The notes under the pieces: model-generated
Told to the model about the DNA's origin: nothing
What the model saw: only the letters and a program-made list of their open reading frames with translations
The model's database searches: none
Translations under genes and position numbers: made by a program
From: CAZBLP01 sp964492825
GTDB taxonomy: Bacteria; DYJV01
Assembly (NCBI GenBank): GCA_964492825.1
Contig: CAZBLP010000008.1
Coordinates: 1 to 48,281 of the forward strand
DNA: 48,281 bases
Direction of reading: 5' to 3'
Shown: positions 35,136 to 44,224 of the stretch, in pieces
How the letters are laid out: every line of letters starts with the position of its first letter
Position numbering within the stretch: the first letter of the stretch is position 1

Positions 35136-36281
35136 ATGATAGCTACAAAAGCAGCGAATATTTCGCCATTTTACGCAATGGAAATATTAGAAGAAGCGAA
35201 TATATTGGAAAAACAGGGTATTGACATTGTACATCTTGAAATTGGAGAACCTGATTTTGATACTCCTGAACCAGTGAAAATTAATGCGAAAAATGCCTTA
35301 GACATGGGAAATACCCATTATACTCACAGTTTGGGTATAGATGAACTGAGAAATGCAATTGCATTGTTTTATAAACATAGATATAATGTAAAAGTAAATC
35401 CAGATAATATTCTCGTTACAAATGGCACATCACCATGTTTGTTTCTTGCTTTTGCAGGTATATTAAATCCTGGTGATGAAGTGATTTTATCTAATCCGTC
35501 TTATCCATGTTATAAAAATATAATAGAATTTTTAGGTGGCAATTTAAAATTTATTGATATTTTCGAAGAAGAAAATTTTCAGTTTCCAATTGCCAAATTG
35601 AGAGAGTCTATTACAAAGAAGAGTAAGGCTATTTTAATTAACTCTCCTGCAAACCCCACAGGTACTGTATTAAGCAAGGAAAATTTGCAGGAAATAGCTT
35701 CAATTGACAGGTTGATAGTTTCTGATGAAATATATCATGGACTTACCTATGAAGGAGACGAACATTCAATTCTTGAATTTACAGATAATGCCATTGTGCT
35801 AAATGGTTTCTCCAAATTATACGCAATGACAGGGTGGAGACTCGGATATTTGATTTGTCCTGAATGGTTGATTAGACCATTGCAAAAAATTCAGCAGAAT
35901 TTTTTTATTTCAGCAAATTCTTTTGTTCAGAAAGCAGGTATTGCTGCATTAAAAGAATGCAGCCAACAAGTTGAAAAAATGAAAGGTATTTACAATAAGA
36001 GAAGATTGTTGATAATGGAAAGATTAAGAAATATGGGATTTGAAATAAAATCACATCCAAATGGAGCTTTTTATATTTTTCTTAATGTAAGAAATTATAC
36101 AAAAGATTCATTGAAATTTGCCAAACAGATTTTACATAACGCTAATGTAGGTGTTACTCCTGGAATAGATTTTGGTTCCAATGGAGAAGGTTTTATAAGA
36201 TTCTCATATGCAAATTCAGTTGAAAAAATTAATATTGCCATGGATAGGCTTGAAATATTTTTTGACAAATTGAAAAAATAA
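35136..36281 (+). CDS. PLP-dependent class I/II aminotransferase
   Basis: A 381-residue fold-type I aminotransferase of the AspC-like subgroup. Visible features are EIGEPDFDTPEPVK at the N terminus, LFLAFAG, NSPANPTGTV, the PLP lysine K227 in GFSKLYAMTGWRLGY, and the substrate-carboxylate Arg in GFIRFSYAN. Substrate (aspartate, alanine or other) is not decided. AGAGG lies 5-9 bases before the ATG. It is divergent from the GntR operon and its stop shares a base with the next start. Possibly the target of the GntR pair. Confidence 0.9.
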   Translation: MIATKAANISPFYAMEILEEANILEKQGIDIVHLEIGEPDFDTPEPVKINAKNALDMGNTHYTHSLGIDELRNAIALFYKHRYNVKVNPDNILVTNGTSPCLFLAFAGILNPGDEVILSNPSYPCYKNIIEFLGGNLKFIDIFEEENFQFPIAKLRESITKKSKAILINSPANPTGTVLSKENLQEIASIDRLIVSDEIYHGLTYEGDEHSILEFTDNAIVLNGFSKLYAMTGWRLGYLICPEWLIRPLQKIQQNFFISANSFVQKAGIAALKECSQQVEKMKGIYNKRRLLIMERLRNMGFEIKSHPNGAFYIFLNVRNYTKDSLKFAKQILHNANVGVTPGIDFGSNGEGFIRFSYANSVEKINIAMDRLEIFFDKLKK

Positions 36282-36646
36282 TGAGATTAAAAATCGGTGA
36301 TTATGCTGTAATTTTCTTCTTTATTTTAGCTATTATATTTAGTTTTAACATATTTAAAGATATATCATTTAATACTGTTGAAATATCAACACCATATAAA
36401 AAATTATTTTTGCCTTTAAATAAAAATAATATTATGAGAATTAAAGGCAAAATCGGATTATTGACAATAGAAATCAAAAAAGGAAGAGTTAGAGTTGTGA
36501 AATCGAGTTGTGCTAATAAAATTTGTGTAAAAACAGGCTGGATTTCCAGAAATGGAGAATATATAGCCTGTGTGCCCAATCAAGTGCTTATTAAGTTAGT
36601 ATCAAAAAAGAAAAATAAAGAAAAGGTGGATTTTATTACAAAATAG
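36281..36646 (+). CDS. NusG domain II-like membrane protein
   Basis: A 121-residue protein with an N-terminal transmembrane helix (about 8-25) and a small periplasmic domain matching the NusG_II family (VKSSCANKICVKTGW, GEYIACVPNQVLIKL). The three Cys are typical. Function of this family is unknown; it often sits near RNF, FMN-binding or tat genes. Its ATG overlaps the aminotransferase stop by one base. Confidence 0.85.
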   Translation: MRLKIGDYAVIFFFILAIIFSFNIFKDISFNTVEISTPYKKLFLPLNKNNIMRIKGKIGLLTIEIKKGRVRVVKSSCANKICVKTGWISRNGEYIACVPNQVLIKLVSKKKNKEKVDFITK

Positions 36647-36659
36647 ATTGGAGATTAAT

Positions 36660-36962
36660 ATGTTTGGCATAGGTTTTAATGAAGTGTTAATTATTTTAAT
36701 TTTAGCTCTTATAATTATTGGTCCTAAAAAATTGCCAGATATTGCCAAAGCACTGGGAAAAGGGTATAGGGAATTTAGAAAAGCTTTTGAGGAAGTAAAA
36801 GAGGAAATGGATTTGAATTTTGATGATGACAATAAAAGTTATGATGAAGTCAGAAAAATAGGTGCCAATAATAAGGAAGAAAGCAATAAAAAGGAAAATA
36901 TAGATGGAAAAAGAGAAGCAGAATCCAAAGCAGATTCAGAGCCAGAATCAGGAAGAGAATAA
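36660..36962 (+). CDS. tatA: Twin-arginine translocase subunit TatA
   Basis: A 100-residue TatA with an N-terminal transmembrane helix (about 6-22: NEVLIILILALIIIG), the GPKKLPDIAKALGKG hinge, an amphipathic helix (GYREFRKAFEEVKEEM) and an acidic, low-complexity tail. The start at 36660 follows GGAG; a TTG at 36648 is not needed. Its 3' end overlaps tatC by 59 bases. No tatB is present, so TatA may serve both roles, as in many bacteria with minimal Tat. Confidence 0.94.
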   Translation: MFGIGFNEVLIILILALIIIGPKKLPDIAKALGKGYREFRKAFEEVKEEMDLNFDDDNKSYDEVRKIGANNKEESNKKENIDGKREAESKADSEPESGRE

Positions 36963-37722
36963 GCAAAGTCCTGAACATTACAAAATGTCATTTACAGAAC
37001 ACCTTGAAGAGCTGAGAACGAGGTTAGTAAAAGTATTAATAGCTGTGGGAATAGGCTTTGTAGTTTCATATTTTTTTTCAAAACAATTGTTTTACTTTCT
37101 GACTTTACCCTTATTAGATGTGCTTCCAAAAGAAAATACATTAATTTTTACTGCATTGCCTGAAGCTTTTTTTACATATTTGAAGATTTCTTTTTTTGCA
37201 GGTATTTTTTTAACATCTCCATATATATTTTATCAAATATGGAAATTCATTTCACCTGGTTTATATCCTGAAGAAAAAAAATATATGATTCCCTTTGTAT
37301 TGGTTTCATCAATATTTTTTGTTACAGGAGTGAGTTTTGGATATTTTGTGGTTTTCCCATTTGGGTTTAAATTTTTTATAAGTTTTCAAAATGATTATAT
37401 AAAAGCATTACCTACATTAAAGCAATATCTTGGTTTTTCAATAAAGTTGTTATTTGCTTTTGGTGTTGTTTTTGAAATGCCTGTTATTATGTATTTTCTT
37501 GCGAAAATAAGAGTTATTAATTCCAAATTGCTTACTAAAAACAGGAAGTATACTCTTCTGTTAATATTTGTTATTGCAGCAGTATTAACTCCTCCTGATG
37601 TGTTTACACAAATATTAATGGCTTGTCCTTTGATTATTTTATATGAAATAAGTATTATTGTGGTGAAATATGTTGAAAAACGAAGAAAAAACAAAAAAGA
37701 AAAAGAAAATGAAAATGAATAA
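36904..37722 (+). CDS. tatC: Twin-arginine translocase subunit TatC
   Basis: A 272-residue six-helix TatC. The N-terminal SFTEHLEELRTRLVKVL and the conserved periplasmic loop FISPGLYPEEKKY are present. With the start at 36904 (AAGGAAAAT upstream) the protein has a 27-residue Gln/Lys/Glu-rich leader; a start at 36985, directly before SFTEHLEEL, would give the usual length but has no clear ribosome site. The first 59 bases lie inside tatA in another frame. Substrates would be folded redox proteins; the Hdr cluster in this window has no Tat signals. Confidence 0.93.
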   Translation: MEKEKQNPKQIQSQNQEENKQSPEHYKMSFTEHLEELRTRLVKVLIAVGIGFVVSYFFSKQLFYFLTLPLLDVLPKENTLIFTALPEAFFTYLKISFFAGIFLTSPYIFYQIWKFISPGLYPEEKKYMIPFVLVSSIFFVTGVSFGYFVVFPFGFKFFISFQNDYIKALPTLKQYLGFSIKLLFAFGVVFEMPVIMYFLAKIRVINSKLLTKNRKYTLLLIFVIAAVLTPPDVFTQILMACPLIILYEISIIVVKYVEKRRKNKKEKENENE

Positions 37723-37733
37723 GGGGTTTTTAT

Positions 37734-38612
37734 ATGACATATGATTTTCCACCATATAGACCTCCAAGTGAAGCATACAGCTGTCTTATAAGATTTACCA
37801 GAGGATGCCCCTGGAATAAATGTGAATTTTGCAAAATGTACAGAAAAATAAAATTTGAAATCAGAGATATTGATGAAATTGCAAGTGATATAGAAAATGC
37901 TCCTGATATTTTTGGTAAAAATATCAGGACAGTATTTATAGGAGATTCAGACTCTTTGTTAATGAAAACAAGTGATCTGGAATATCTTTTGAATAAAATC
38001 AGAGAAGTTTTTCCTGACTTGGAAAGAATTACAAGTTATGCAAGAATTAGAACATTAAAAGCCAAAGGCTTGGAAAATTTAAAAAAACTTCATAAAGCAG
38101 GTTTGACAAGAATTCATATTGGACTTGAGTCTGGCAGTGAAAATGTTTTGAAACTTATTAATAAAGGTCCTAAGCCAAGGCATTTTATTGAAACAGCGCC
38201 TATTATTAGAAATGCAGGAATAGAGTTCTGTTTTTATGTATTATTAGGTATAGGAGGGGCAGAATACACATTGGAGCATGCAAGAGAAACAGCTAAAGTG
38301 ATAAACAGAGCAGAGCCTGATTTTGTGAGATTCAGGACAATTATACCTTTACCAGGCAGCGGAATCAAAGCAAAATTTTCTTCAGGAGAATTAACATATC
38401 TCAATGATGCAGAAATAGTTAGAGAGCAGTACAATATTATAAAAGATATTAATGTCAATACCTATATTGCAAATGATCATGTATCAAATCTTGTTGATAT
38501 TGAAGGATTTTTACTTGATAATAAGGATAAATTTTTAGCTTTACTTAATGAAGCAATGAAGTTTTACAGCAATAGCAGAAGGAATTATGAAGAGCTTTTA
38601 AATTACCTTTAA
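37734..38612 (+). CDS. Radical SAM protein (HemN-like COG1032 group)
   Basis: A 292-residue radical SAM enzyme. The iron-sulfur motif is C25-x4-C30-x2-C33 in RGCPWNKCEFCKMY, an atypical spacing known in this COG1032 group, followed by SYARIRT, GLESGSENVL and LGIGG. No B12-binding domain is present. The substrate is unknown; its neighbourhood with an AhbA/B-like gene could hint at a role in heme or other tetrapyrrole modification but this is weak. A GGGG-rich site precedes the ATG. Confidence 0.85.
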   Translation: MTYDFPPYRPPSEAYSCLIRFTRGCPWNKCEFCKMYRKIKFEIRDIDEIASDIENAPDIFGKNIRTVFIGDSDSLLMKTSDLEYLLNKIREVFPDLERITSYARIRTLKAKGLENLKKLHKAGLTRIHIGLESGSENVLKLINKGPKPRHFIETAPIIRNAGIEFCFYVLLGIGGAEYTLEHARETAKVINRAEPDFVRFRTIIPLPGSGIKAKFSSGELTYLNDAEIVREQYNIIKDINVNTYIANDHVSNLVDIEGFLLDNKDKFLALLNEAMKFYSNSRRNYEELLNYL

Positions 38613-38667
38613 AATTTTTTATAATTTTGATATTTAAATTTTGAGTTTTAAAAACAGGAAGATTTTT

Positions 38668-38880
38668 ATGAAAACAATTTCCAGAAAAGAATTAACTACT
38701 TTGATTTCCCATATAGACAACAAATCCGTAAAGGAAAAAATAGAAAGTTTTTTAGATTGTGACGAGGTGGATTTGGAAGAATTTTTTAATAAAATTAAAG
38801 AATTGGAATTAGACGGAGATACAGATTACAAATTATTTTTATTGTTGGAAGAGTTTTATCTGAAATTTAAGGATAAATAA
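38668..38880 (+). CDS. Small hypothetical acidic protein
   Basis: A 70-residue, acidic, mostly helical protein with no recognised domain (begins MKTISRKELTTLIS, ends FYLKFKDK). AGGAAG lies 8 bases before the ATG at 38668; an in-frame TTG at 38641 is less likely. It sits between the radical SAM and AhbA/B-like genes, and both spacings are short (55 and 23 bases), so co-transcription is likely. No function can be named. Confidence 0.55.
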   Translation: MKTISRKELTTLISHIDNKSVKEKIESFLDCDEVDLEEFFNKIKELELDGDTDYKLFLLLEEFYLKFKDK

Positions 38881-38903
38881 TCAAAATAGAAACTGGAGGC
38901 AGT

Positions 38904-39353
38904 ATGCTGTCAAATTTAGAAAAAGAGCTACTTAAAATTATTCAGTCTGATTTTCCTATAGAGTTACATCCCTACAGGTATATAGCCGAAAAATTGGATA
39001 TTTCAGAAGATGAAGCTTATGAAATCACAAAAAATCTTATAGATAAGGGGATTATAAGGAGATTAGGAGCAACATTTGCATCTGACAAGTTAAATTATGC
39101 AAGCACTCTTTGCGCAGCAAATGTGCCTGAAGATAAAATAGATCTTTTTGTTGAAATAGTTAATAAATATCCGGGAGTTACCCACAATTATTTGAGAAGG
39201 GGATATTACAACATTTGGTTTACGTTTATAGGCAAGAATAAAGAATTTATTAATGAAAAATTAGATGAAATTAGGGAAAAAACAGGAGTCAAAGAGATTA
39301 TTAACCTGCCTGCAAAAAAATTATTTAAAGTGAAAGTTGATTTAAATGTTTAA
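38904..39353 (+). CDS. Siroheme decarboxylase (AhbA/AhbB) / NirD-NirL-like protein
   Basis: A 149-residue Lrp/AsnC-fold protein. The N-terminal helix-turn-helix (about 10-55) is followed by a RAM-like domain with GVTHNYLRRGYYNIWFT, the signature of AhbA/AhbB and NirD/L/G/H. These convert siroheme to didecarboxysiroheme on the way to heme or heme d1. Normally two different subunits are encoded side by side; only one is here, so it may pair with one elsewhere or be a solo regulator. GGAGG precedes the ATG. It overlaps the next gene by 8 bases. Confidence 0.85.
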   Translation: MLSNLEKELLKIIQSDFPIELHPYRYIAEKLDISEDEAYEITKNLIDKGIIRRLGATFASDKLNYASTLCAANVPEDKIDLFVEIVNKYPGVTHNYLRRGYYNIWFTFIGKNKEFINEKLDEIREKTGVKEIINLPAKKLFKVKVDLNV

Positions 39354-39585
39354 AATTTTAATTTTTTTTCTTATTTTCTATTTAACTTATAAATTCATAA
39401 AAAATTTTTTTATTTCAAACAATCATACTAAAAAAGAGCAAAAGAAAAGTAAAAAGATTTCCGGTGAAAAAATGGTGCTATGCGAATCTTGCAATGTTTA
39501 TTTTCCTGAATCACAGTCGATTTTAATGGATGGAAAAATATTTTGCAGCAAAGAATGTGTTGATAAATATCTTACCAAACCTTAA
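39346..39585 (+). CDS. Small membrane protein with C-terminal zinc-ribbon (PP0621/TRASH-like)
   Basis: A 79-residue protein with one N-terminal transmembrane helix (about 2-22), a Lys-rich linker and a zinc-binding segment CESCNVYFP...FCSKECVDKYL. The CxxC plus CxxxC layout is like MYM/TRASH-type knuckles and PP0621-family proteins. Function unknown; may sense or bind metal at the membrane. Its start lies 8 bases inside the AhbA/B-like gene. Confidence 0.7.
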   Translation: MFKILIFFLIFYLTYKFIKNFFISNNHTKKEQKKSKKISGEKMVLCESCNVYFPESQSILMDGKIFCSKECVDKYLTKP

Positions 39586-39597
39586 TAAATAAGTTAA

Positions 39598-40149
39598 ATG
39601 AAAAAGAAATTAAGTTTAATTATTATATTAATCTTTGTTTCAACTTCCATATTTTCCAAAAATATAGAAGTGCTTCTTAATAAAGATTATACTTATAAAG
39701 TTTTGAAATATCTAAAGAATGCTAAAAAAGAGGTTATAATAAGTTCTTTTATGTGGTGTTGTCATCCGGAAAAATACGGCTCACTGCCATGTAAGATTTT
39801 GGATGAAATTATCCATCTGGTTGAAAAAGGGGTTAAAGTTACAATTATTTTAGAAAAAGATATTAAATCTGAAAGCAGTTGTAACAAAGTCATACCATTG
39901 ATATTCCAGAAAACTCTACTTAAAAAATATAAAAATCTGAAAATTTATTTTGATGATCCATTTAAAAGGTCACATCAGAAAATAATTTTAATAGACAAGA
40001 ATATAGTTTTTATAGGTTCTCATAATATTACTCAAAGTGCACTTAAATACAACAACGAAGTATCTGTTCTGATTAAATCAAAAAAAGTTTATAAAAAACT
40101 GAAAGATTATTTGGCAAATGTTATAGTAACATCAAATGAAGTTTATTAA
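39598..40149 (+). CDS. Secreted phospholipase D-like nuclease (single HKD)
   Basis: A 183-residue exported protein of the Nuc/endonuclease branch of the PLD superfamily. The signal peptide is residues 1-20. One HxKx4Dx6G motif is present (H126, K128, D133, G140: SHQKIILIDKNIVFIG) followed by SHNIT. Such enzymes work as homodimers with one motif per subunit and cut nucleic acids or phosphodiesters. Two Cys pairs (CC in FMWCCHP and others) may form disulfides. It starts 12 bases after the zinc-ribbon gene. Confidence 0.85.
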   Translation: MKKKLSLIIILIFVSTSIFSKNIEVLLNKDYTYKVLKYLKNAKKEVIISSFMWCCHPEKYGSLPCKILDEIIHLVEKGVKVTIILEKDIKSESSCNKVIPLIFQKTLLKKYKNLKIYFDDPFKRSHQKIILIDKNIVFIGSHNITQSALKYNNEVSVLIKSKKVYKKLKDYLANVIVTSNEVY

Positions 40150-40157
40150 GCAGGAAT

Positions 40158-41639
40158 ATGAAAAGAGCTTTTATTAAAATTTTTTGTTTTTTTGTTATTT
40201 TAACCATTTCAACCCCGCTTTTCAGTGCAGGGAATATCCAATATAAAAAGTATAAGGTATTAATGAATATTTGCAAATCAATGGCAGATATACCATGTGA
40301 GGTCAGAAACTATTCTTACATGTATGAATATGCTGCTCCTAATGAGAAAAGAGAGATATTACAGCAGGTTTATGCTCTTATTGATAGAATAAATGATTCA
40401 AATTATTTTGAAATAAATTTTAAAAAGTTTAAAAGAAATTACATTTACCTGATTGTAAAGCTTTCAAAATTAAATTTTCATTATGATGTAAAATTAATTA
40501 AAGATGTTTTAAAAGAAGCTCGGTTTTTAAATTTGGAAAAAGAAATTAAAAACTATATTAAGGATAGGTATAAAAAAGGAGAAGCTAATTTAACAACGCA
40601 AGATTTTGTTATTAACAACCAATTAAATGTGGGGTTAATAATTCCTCTTTCAGGAGAATTGAAGAGCATTGGAGAGAAATTTCTTCAAGGCATTCTCACA
40701 GGCATAAATTTTTTCTCAGAAAACAGTAAAACAGAAATATTTTTATTTGATGAAAATAAAATAAATAATATGTCTTCTGTGCTTGATTTTTTTTCCAATA
40801 AAAAAATCAATATTCTAATAGGCCCCATAAACAGTGAAAATCAGGATAACGCAGTCTACATTGCAAAAAAATTGAAAATTCCTATAATATCTGTTTCAAT
40901 TAGTAATAAATTGTATGATTATCCCTATTATTACAACCATTCATTAAATCTTAAAGATGAAATGGAGCAATTAGCTGAATATATAAAAAATGAAAATTTA
41001 AAGTTAGGTATGTTGTATCCTGAATCTAATTTTGGCCAAACTTTAAAATCAGATTTTATTAATTTTTACGGAGTACCTGATATAATCTTGCCATATTCTT
41101 CTGATGCTGTTGATTTTAAAAGTCAGATTATTACATTGGGCAATTTGAAAAAAAAAGAGCCTAAATCAAACGAATATATTCAGCAACGTGATATTAATGC
41201 AATTTTTATTGCAGACGGAATTGAGGAAGCTTTACTTATTATACCTCAGTTATATTTTTATGATATGAGTCATGTGAGAATTTTCGGTACCAATCTCTGG
41301 AACAGTAAAAAAATATTTAAATTAGAAAAGAAATTTTTAAAAGATGTAACTTTTTTAGATTTAATAGATTATAATTCGAGAAATGAATCATTTTTAAAAT
41401 TTAAAAATTATCTTAATAAATATTTTAATACCAATCCGGAATATTTAAATACCTTAGCCTATGATACCATTAAGATTGTTCAAAAATGTCAGGATGAAAA
41501 TATTAATTTCAATGAATGTGTTAAAAGTGTTGATGGTTTTTTTCTTTTGACAGGTAAAACAACTTTTGATAATAGAGGAATAAGTCATAAAAGATTTAAG
41601 ATTTTCAGAATATTAAATGGTAATTTAATAAATTATTAG
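40158..41639 (+). CDS. Periplasmic ABC-type binding protein (LpoA/penicillin-binding protein activator-like)
   Basis: A 493-residue exported protein. The signal peptide is about 1-24 (ending LFSAGN), residues 25-155 are helical and could be a TPR-like N-terminal domain, and about 160-490 form a type 1 periplasmic binding fold beginning NVGLIIPLSGELKSIGEKFLQGI with ILIGPINSEN and LYPESNFGQ. This layout matches LpoA-like activators of PBP1A more than Leu/Ile/Val transporters; no ABC transporter genes are adjacent. The class A PBP at the window end could be a partner, but it is 6 kb away. Confidence 0.78.
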   Translation: MKRAFIKIFCFFVILTISTPLFSAGNIQYKKYKVLMNICKSMADIPCEVRNYSYMYEYAAPNEKREILQQVYALIDRINDSNYFEINFKKFKRNYIYLIVKLSKLNFHYDVKLIKDVLKEARFLNLEKEIKNYIKDRYKKGEANLTTQDFVINNQLNVGLIIPLSGELKSIGEKFLQGILTGINFFSENSKTEIFLFDENKINNMSSVLDFFSNKKINILIGPINSENQDNAVYIAKKLKIPIISVSISNKLYDYPYYYNHSLNLKDEMEQLAEYIKNENLKLGMLYPESNFGQTLKSDFINFYGVPDIILPYSSDAVDFKSQIITLGNLKKKEPKSNEYIQQRDINAIFIADGIEEALLIIPQLYFYDMSHVRIFGTNLWNSKKIFKLEKKFLKDVTFLDLIDYNSRNESFLKFKNYLNKYFNTNPEYLNTLAYDTIKIVQKCQDENINFNECVKSVDGFFLLTGKTTFDNRGISHKRFKIFRILNGNLINY

Positions 41640-41648
41640 GAGATTGAT

Positions 41649-42044
41649 ATGTTTAAAAAAGGTGAAGAAAAAGGCGGAATTAAAGCTTTTTTATCTTCAG
41701 ATGTAATGTTTGAAGGTAAATTTGTATTCAAAGGGACAGTTAATTTAGATTGTAAATTAGTGGGAGAAGTTTTTTCCGAAGATGGTATGTTGATTGTAGG
41801 TGAAGACGGTGAAATTCAAGGAACTGTTGAAGTAAAGCATCTTTTATTAAAAGGTAAAATAGAAGGTGATATAAAAGTGGAAAAATTGGAGGTTTTCTCT
41901 TCAGGTAAAATTATTGGCAAGGTTATTACAAATTCCATTTTTATGCAAGCTGGAGCCATATTTGAAGGTGAATGTTCAATGCTAAAGACCAATGTGGAGC
42001 ATAATGAAGTTACATCTCCAAAAGTTGTAAAGAAAATTAATTAA
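41649..42044 (+). CDS. Bactofilin family protein
   Basis: A 131-residue bactofilin with a right-handed beta-helix core of short repeats (FEGKFVFKGTVNLDCKLVGEV, IQGTVEVKHLLLKGKIEGDI, GKIIGKV) flanked by a short N-terminal linker. Bactofilins polymerise without nucleotide and organise cell-wall or polar proteins. GGAG lies just before the ATG, 9 bases after the LpoA-like gene. Fits with its peptidoglycan-related neighbour. Confidence 0.92.
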   Translation: MFKKGEEKGGIKAFLSSDVMFEGKFVFKGTVNLDCKLVGEVFSEDGMLIVGEDGEIQGTVEVKHLLLKGKIEGDIKVEKLEVFSSGKIIGKVITNSIFMQAGAIFEGECSMLKTNVEHNEVTSPKVVKKIN

Positions 42045-42077
42045 TCAGAGATTTTTTTGCTTTAATTGTAATTAGAA

Positions 42078-43577
42078 TTATAATTTCATTATTTGCAGTA
42101 GAGCAGTCAAGTCAATATTCTCTTTTAAAATTTTAGCAAGTTTATTAAAACCATCTTCCTTATACTGCTTATATTTAAAACCAATATTTTGTTCCAGAGG
42201 TTTAAGGCCTTTTTCAGTTCTAACATAATTTAGAAACCTTCTTCTAAAAAGATCATTATCAAATATTCCGTGAATATAAGTGCCCCAGACTCTGTTATCC
42301 CTTGAAAATAGGCCGTCTTTTTCTTTTGTTTCCAAATTTTCAAATAAAAAATTGTTGGAAAAATATTCGTTTAAACCCATATGTATTTCATATCCTTCTA
42401 TTATCTCATTAACAAAAAGACTTTTGCATAATGGATTAATTTTACCTTTAACCTGTCTCGTTGTTTTATCTTTTTCCATTTTTGTGCTGAAATCAAGGAT
42501 TCCAAGCCCGTCAATTTCAGTACTGCTGCTTTCAACATGCATTGGGTCGAAAATTTTTTTACCTAAAATTTGAAACCCTCCACATATACCCACCAAAAAA
42601 CCACTGTTACTTATAAATTTTTTTATGTTTAAATGGAAATTGCTTTCTTTTATTTTTATAAGGTCGTCAATTGTATTTTTACTCCCCGGAATTATAAGAA
42701 TATCAAAATCATCAATATTATCATTTAATTTAATATATTTCAGCATTACATCAGGCTCTTTTTCAAGTGCGTCGAAATCTGTAAAATTTGAAATGTGTGG
42801 CAAATGCAATACAGCAATTTTTATATCATTAAAAGATAAATCCTTTTTTGTATAATTTTCAACAGCAACACCGTCTTCTTCCTGTATGTAGATATCTTTG
42901 AAATAAGGAATTACTCCTAAAAAAGGAATTTTGGTCATTCTTGTAATTTCAGTAAGAGCAGGCTCAAGCAAATTTACATCTCCCCTGAATTTATTAATAA
43001 GAAAAGCCTTTATTCTGTTTTTATCTTGTTCAGGGAGCAGAGTGACAGTTCCGACTAATGATGCGAAAACACCTCCCTTATCAATGTCACCAGTTAAAAT
43101 AACAGGTGAATCAGCAATTTTTGCCATACCCATATTTACAATATCATTTTCTATTAGATTTATTTCAGCAGGGCTACCAGCTCCTTCAATAACCATTATA
43201 TCGAATTTTTCTGATAATCTGTTAAAACTTTCCTTAACAAATTTTTTCGCTTGTTTTTTAAACTTATGATACTGAACAGCACTCATGTTTCCATAGACTT
43301 TTCCATGAATAATAATTTGAGCTCCTGTGTCGGAATTTGGTTTTATAAGTATGGGATTCATATCAGCATCAGGAATTACTCGTGCAGCTTCTGCCTGTAC
43401 CACTTGAGCTCTTCCCATTTCTCTTCCATCTGCAGTAATATATGAATTAAGTGCCATATTTTGTGCTTTAAACGGTGTAACTTTGTAACCCATATCAGAA
43501 AAAATTCTGCACAGCCCTGCAACAACCACACTTTTCCCTACACTTGAGCCTGTTCCTTGAATCATTATAGTTTTCAT
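42078..43577 (-). CDS. cobQ: Cobyric acid synthase
   Basis: A 499-residue CobQ/CbiP. The dethiobiotin-synthetase-like P-loop is GTGSSVGKSVVVAGL near the N terminus, with AQNMALNS, VIEGAGSPAEINL and DIDKGGVFASLVG. The glutaminase half has LVGICGGFQILGK with the catalytic Cys, and the His of GTYIHGIFD. It amidates the corrin ring using glutamine and ATP. No other cobalamin gene is present, so it is either a solo gene or part of a salvage route. It is 12 bases downstream of the M50 protease. Confidence 0.95.
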   Translation of the reverse strand: MKTIMIQGTGSSVGKSVVVAGLCRIFSDMGYKVTPFKAQNMALNSYITADGREMGRAQVVQAEAARVIPDADMNPILIKPNSDTGAQIIIHGKVYGNMSAVQYHKFKKQAKKFVKESFNRLSEKFDIMVIEGAGSPAEINLIENDIVNMGMAKIADSPVILTGDIDKGGVFASLVGTVTLLPEQDKNRIKAFLINKFRGDVNLLEPALTEITRMTKIPFLGVIPYFKDIYIQEEDGVAVENYTKKDLSFNDIKIAVLHLPHISNFTDFDALEKEPDVMLKYIKLNDNIDDFDILIIPGSKNTIDDLIKIKESNFHLNIKKFISNSGFLVGICGGFQILGKKIFDPMHVESSSTEIDGLGILDFSTKMEKDKTTRQVKGKINPLCKSLFVNEIIEGYEIHMGLNEYFSNNFLFENLETKEKDGLFSRDNRVWGTYIHGIFDNDLFRRRFLNYVRTEKGLKPLEQNIGFKYKQYKEDGFNKLAKILKENIDLTALLQIMKL

Positions 43578-43589
43578 TTTAACTCCGAT

Positions 43590-44219
43590 TTACATTAAGA
43601 TTCTGAGAAAAAAATTTACTATTGGCCATAAAGTATATTGAAAGGCATTTGTAAAAACCAAAATTAGTATAATAATAAAACCGTAAGGCTCCAACTTTGA
43701 GAATTGATAACTTAGTTTGTAAGGCAGAATGCCCATTAAAATTTTACTTCCGTCAAGTGGAGGTATTGGAATTAGGTTAAAAAAAGCAAAGGCTATATTG
43801 ATTTGAATGCTGATTTTAATAATCAGAACGAGAGGAATAAGAATTTTATTAAAAACAAAAGGTGATTGAACAGGAATGTATGTAATAATTTTAAGCAAAA
43901 CAGCAGATAAAACAGCTAATATTATATTTGTAGCAGGTCCAGCCAACGCAACAAGCATAATGTCTCTGTTTGGATTTCTAAAATTAGAAGGATTTATTGG
44001 GACAGGTTTTGCCCATCCAATCATACGTGTTGCAATAAATACAATGCTACCGACAAGATCAAGGTGTTTTATGGGATTAAGAGTAAGCCTTCCTGCATAT
44101 TTGGCAGTCATATCCCCACAGAGATAAGCCACATAGCCATGTGCAACTTCATGAAAAGTAACAGCCATTAAAACAGGCACTAATAATAAGGAAATTTCCA
44201 ATAAGTATTGATGAAACAT
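43590..44219 (-). CDS. Site-2-like M50 metalloprotease (membrane)
   Basis: A 209-residue multi-spanning membrane protease. Zinc ligands are HEVAH (H23, E24, H27) in the first helices and the Asp of NLIPIPPLDGSKIL. It belongs to the short M50 group without PDZ domains, common in many bacteria, whose substrates are mostly unknown. It lies 5 bases after the TlpA-like gene. An intramembrane cleavage role is inferred from the family. Confidence 0.9.
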   Translation of the reverse strand: MFHQYLLEISLLLVPVLMAVTFHEVAHGYVAYLCGDMTAKYAGRLTLNPIKHLDLVGSIVFIATRMIGWAKPVPINPSNFRNPNRDIMLVALAGPATNIILAVLSAVLLKIITYIPVQSPFVFNKILIPLVLIIKISIQINIAFAFFNLIPIPPLDGSKILMGILPYKLSYQFSKLEPYGFIIILILVFTNAFQYTLWPIVNFFLRILM

Positions 44220-44224
44220 AATGT

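Noticed and set aside
42045..42090. Hairpin AATTGTAATT / AATTATAATT between bactofilin and cobQ as a terminator
   Set aside because: The stem is almost all A-T with no U tract at the right place and overlaps the cobQ end, so it is too weak to call.
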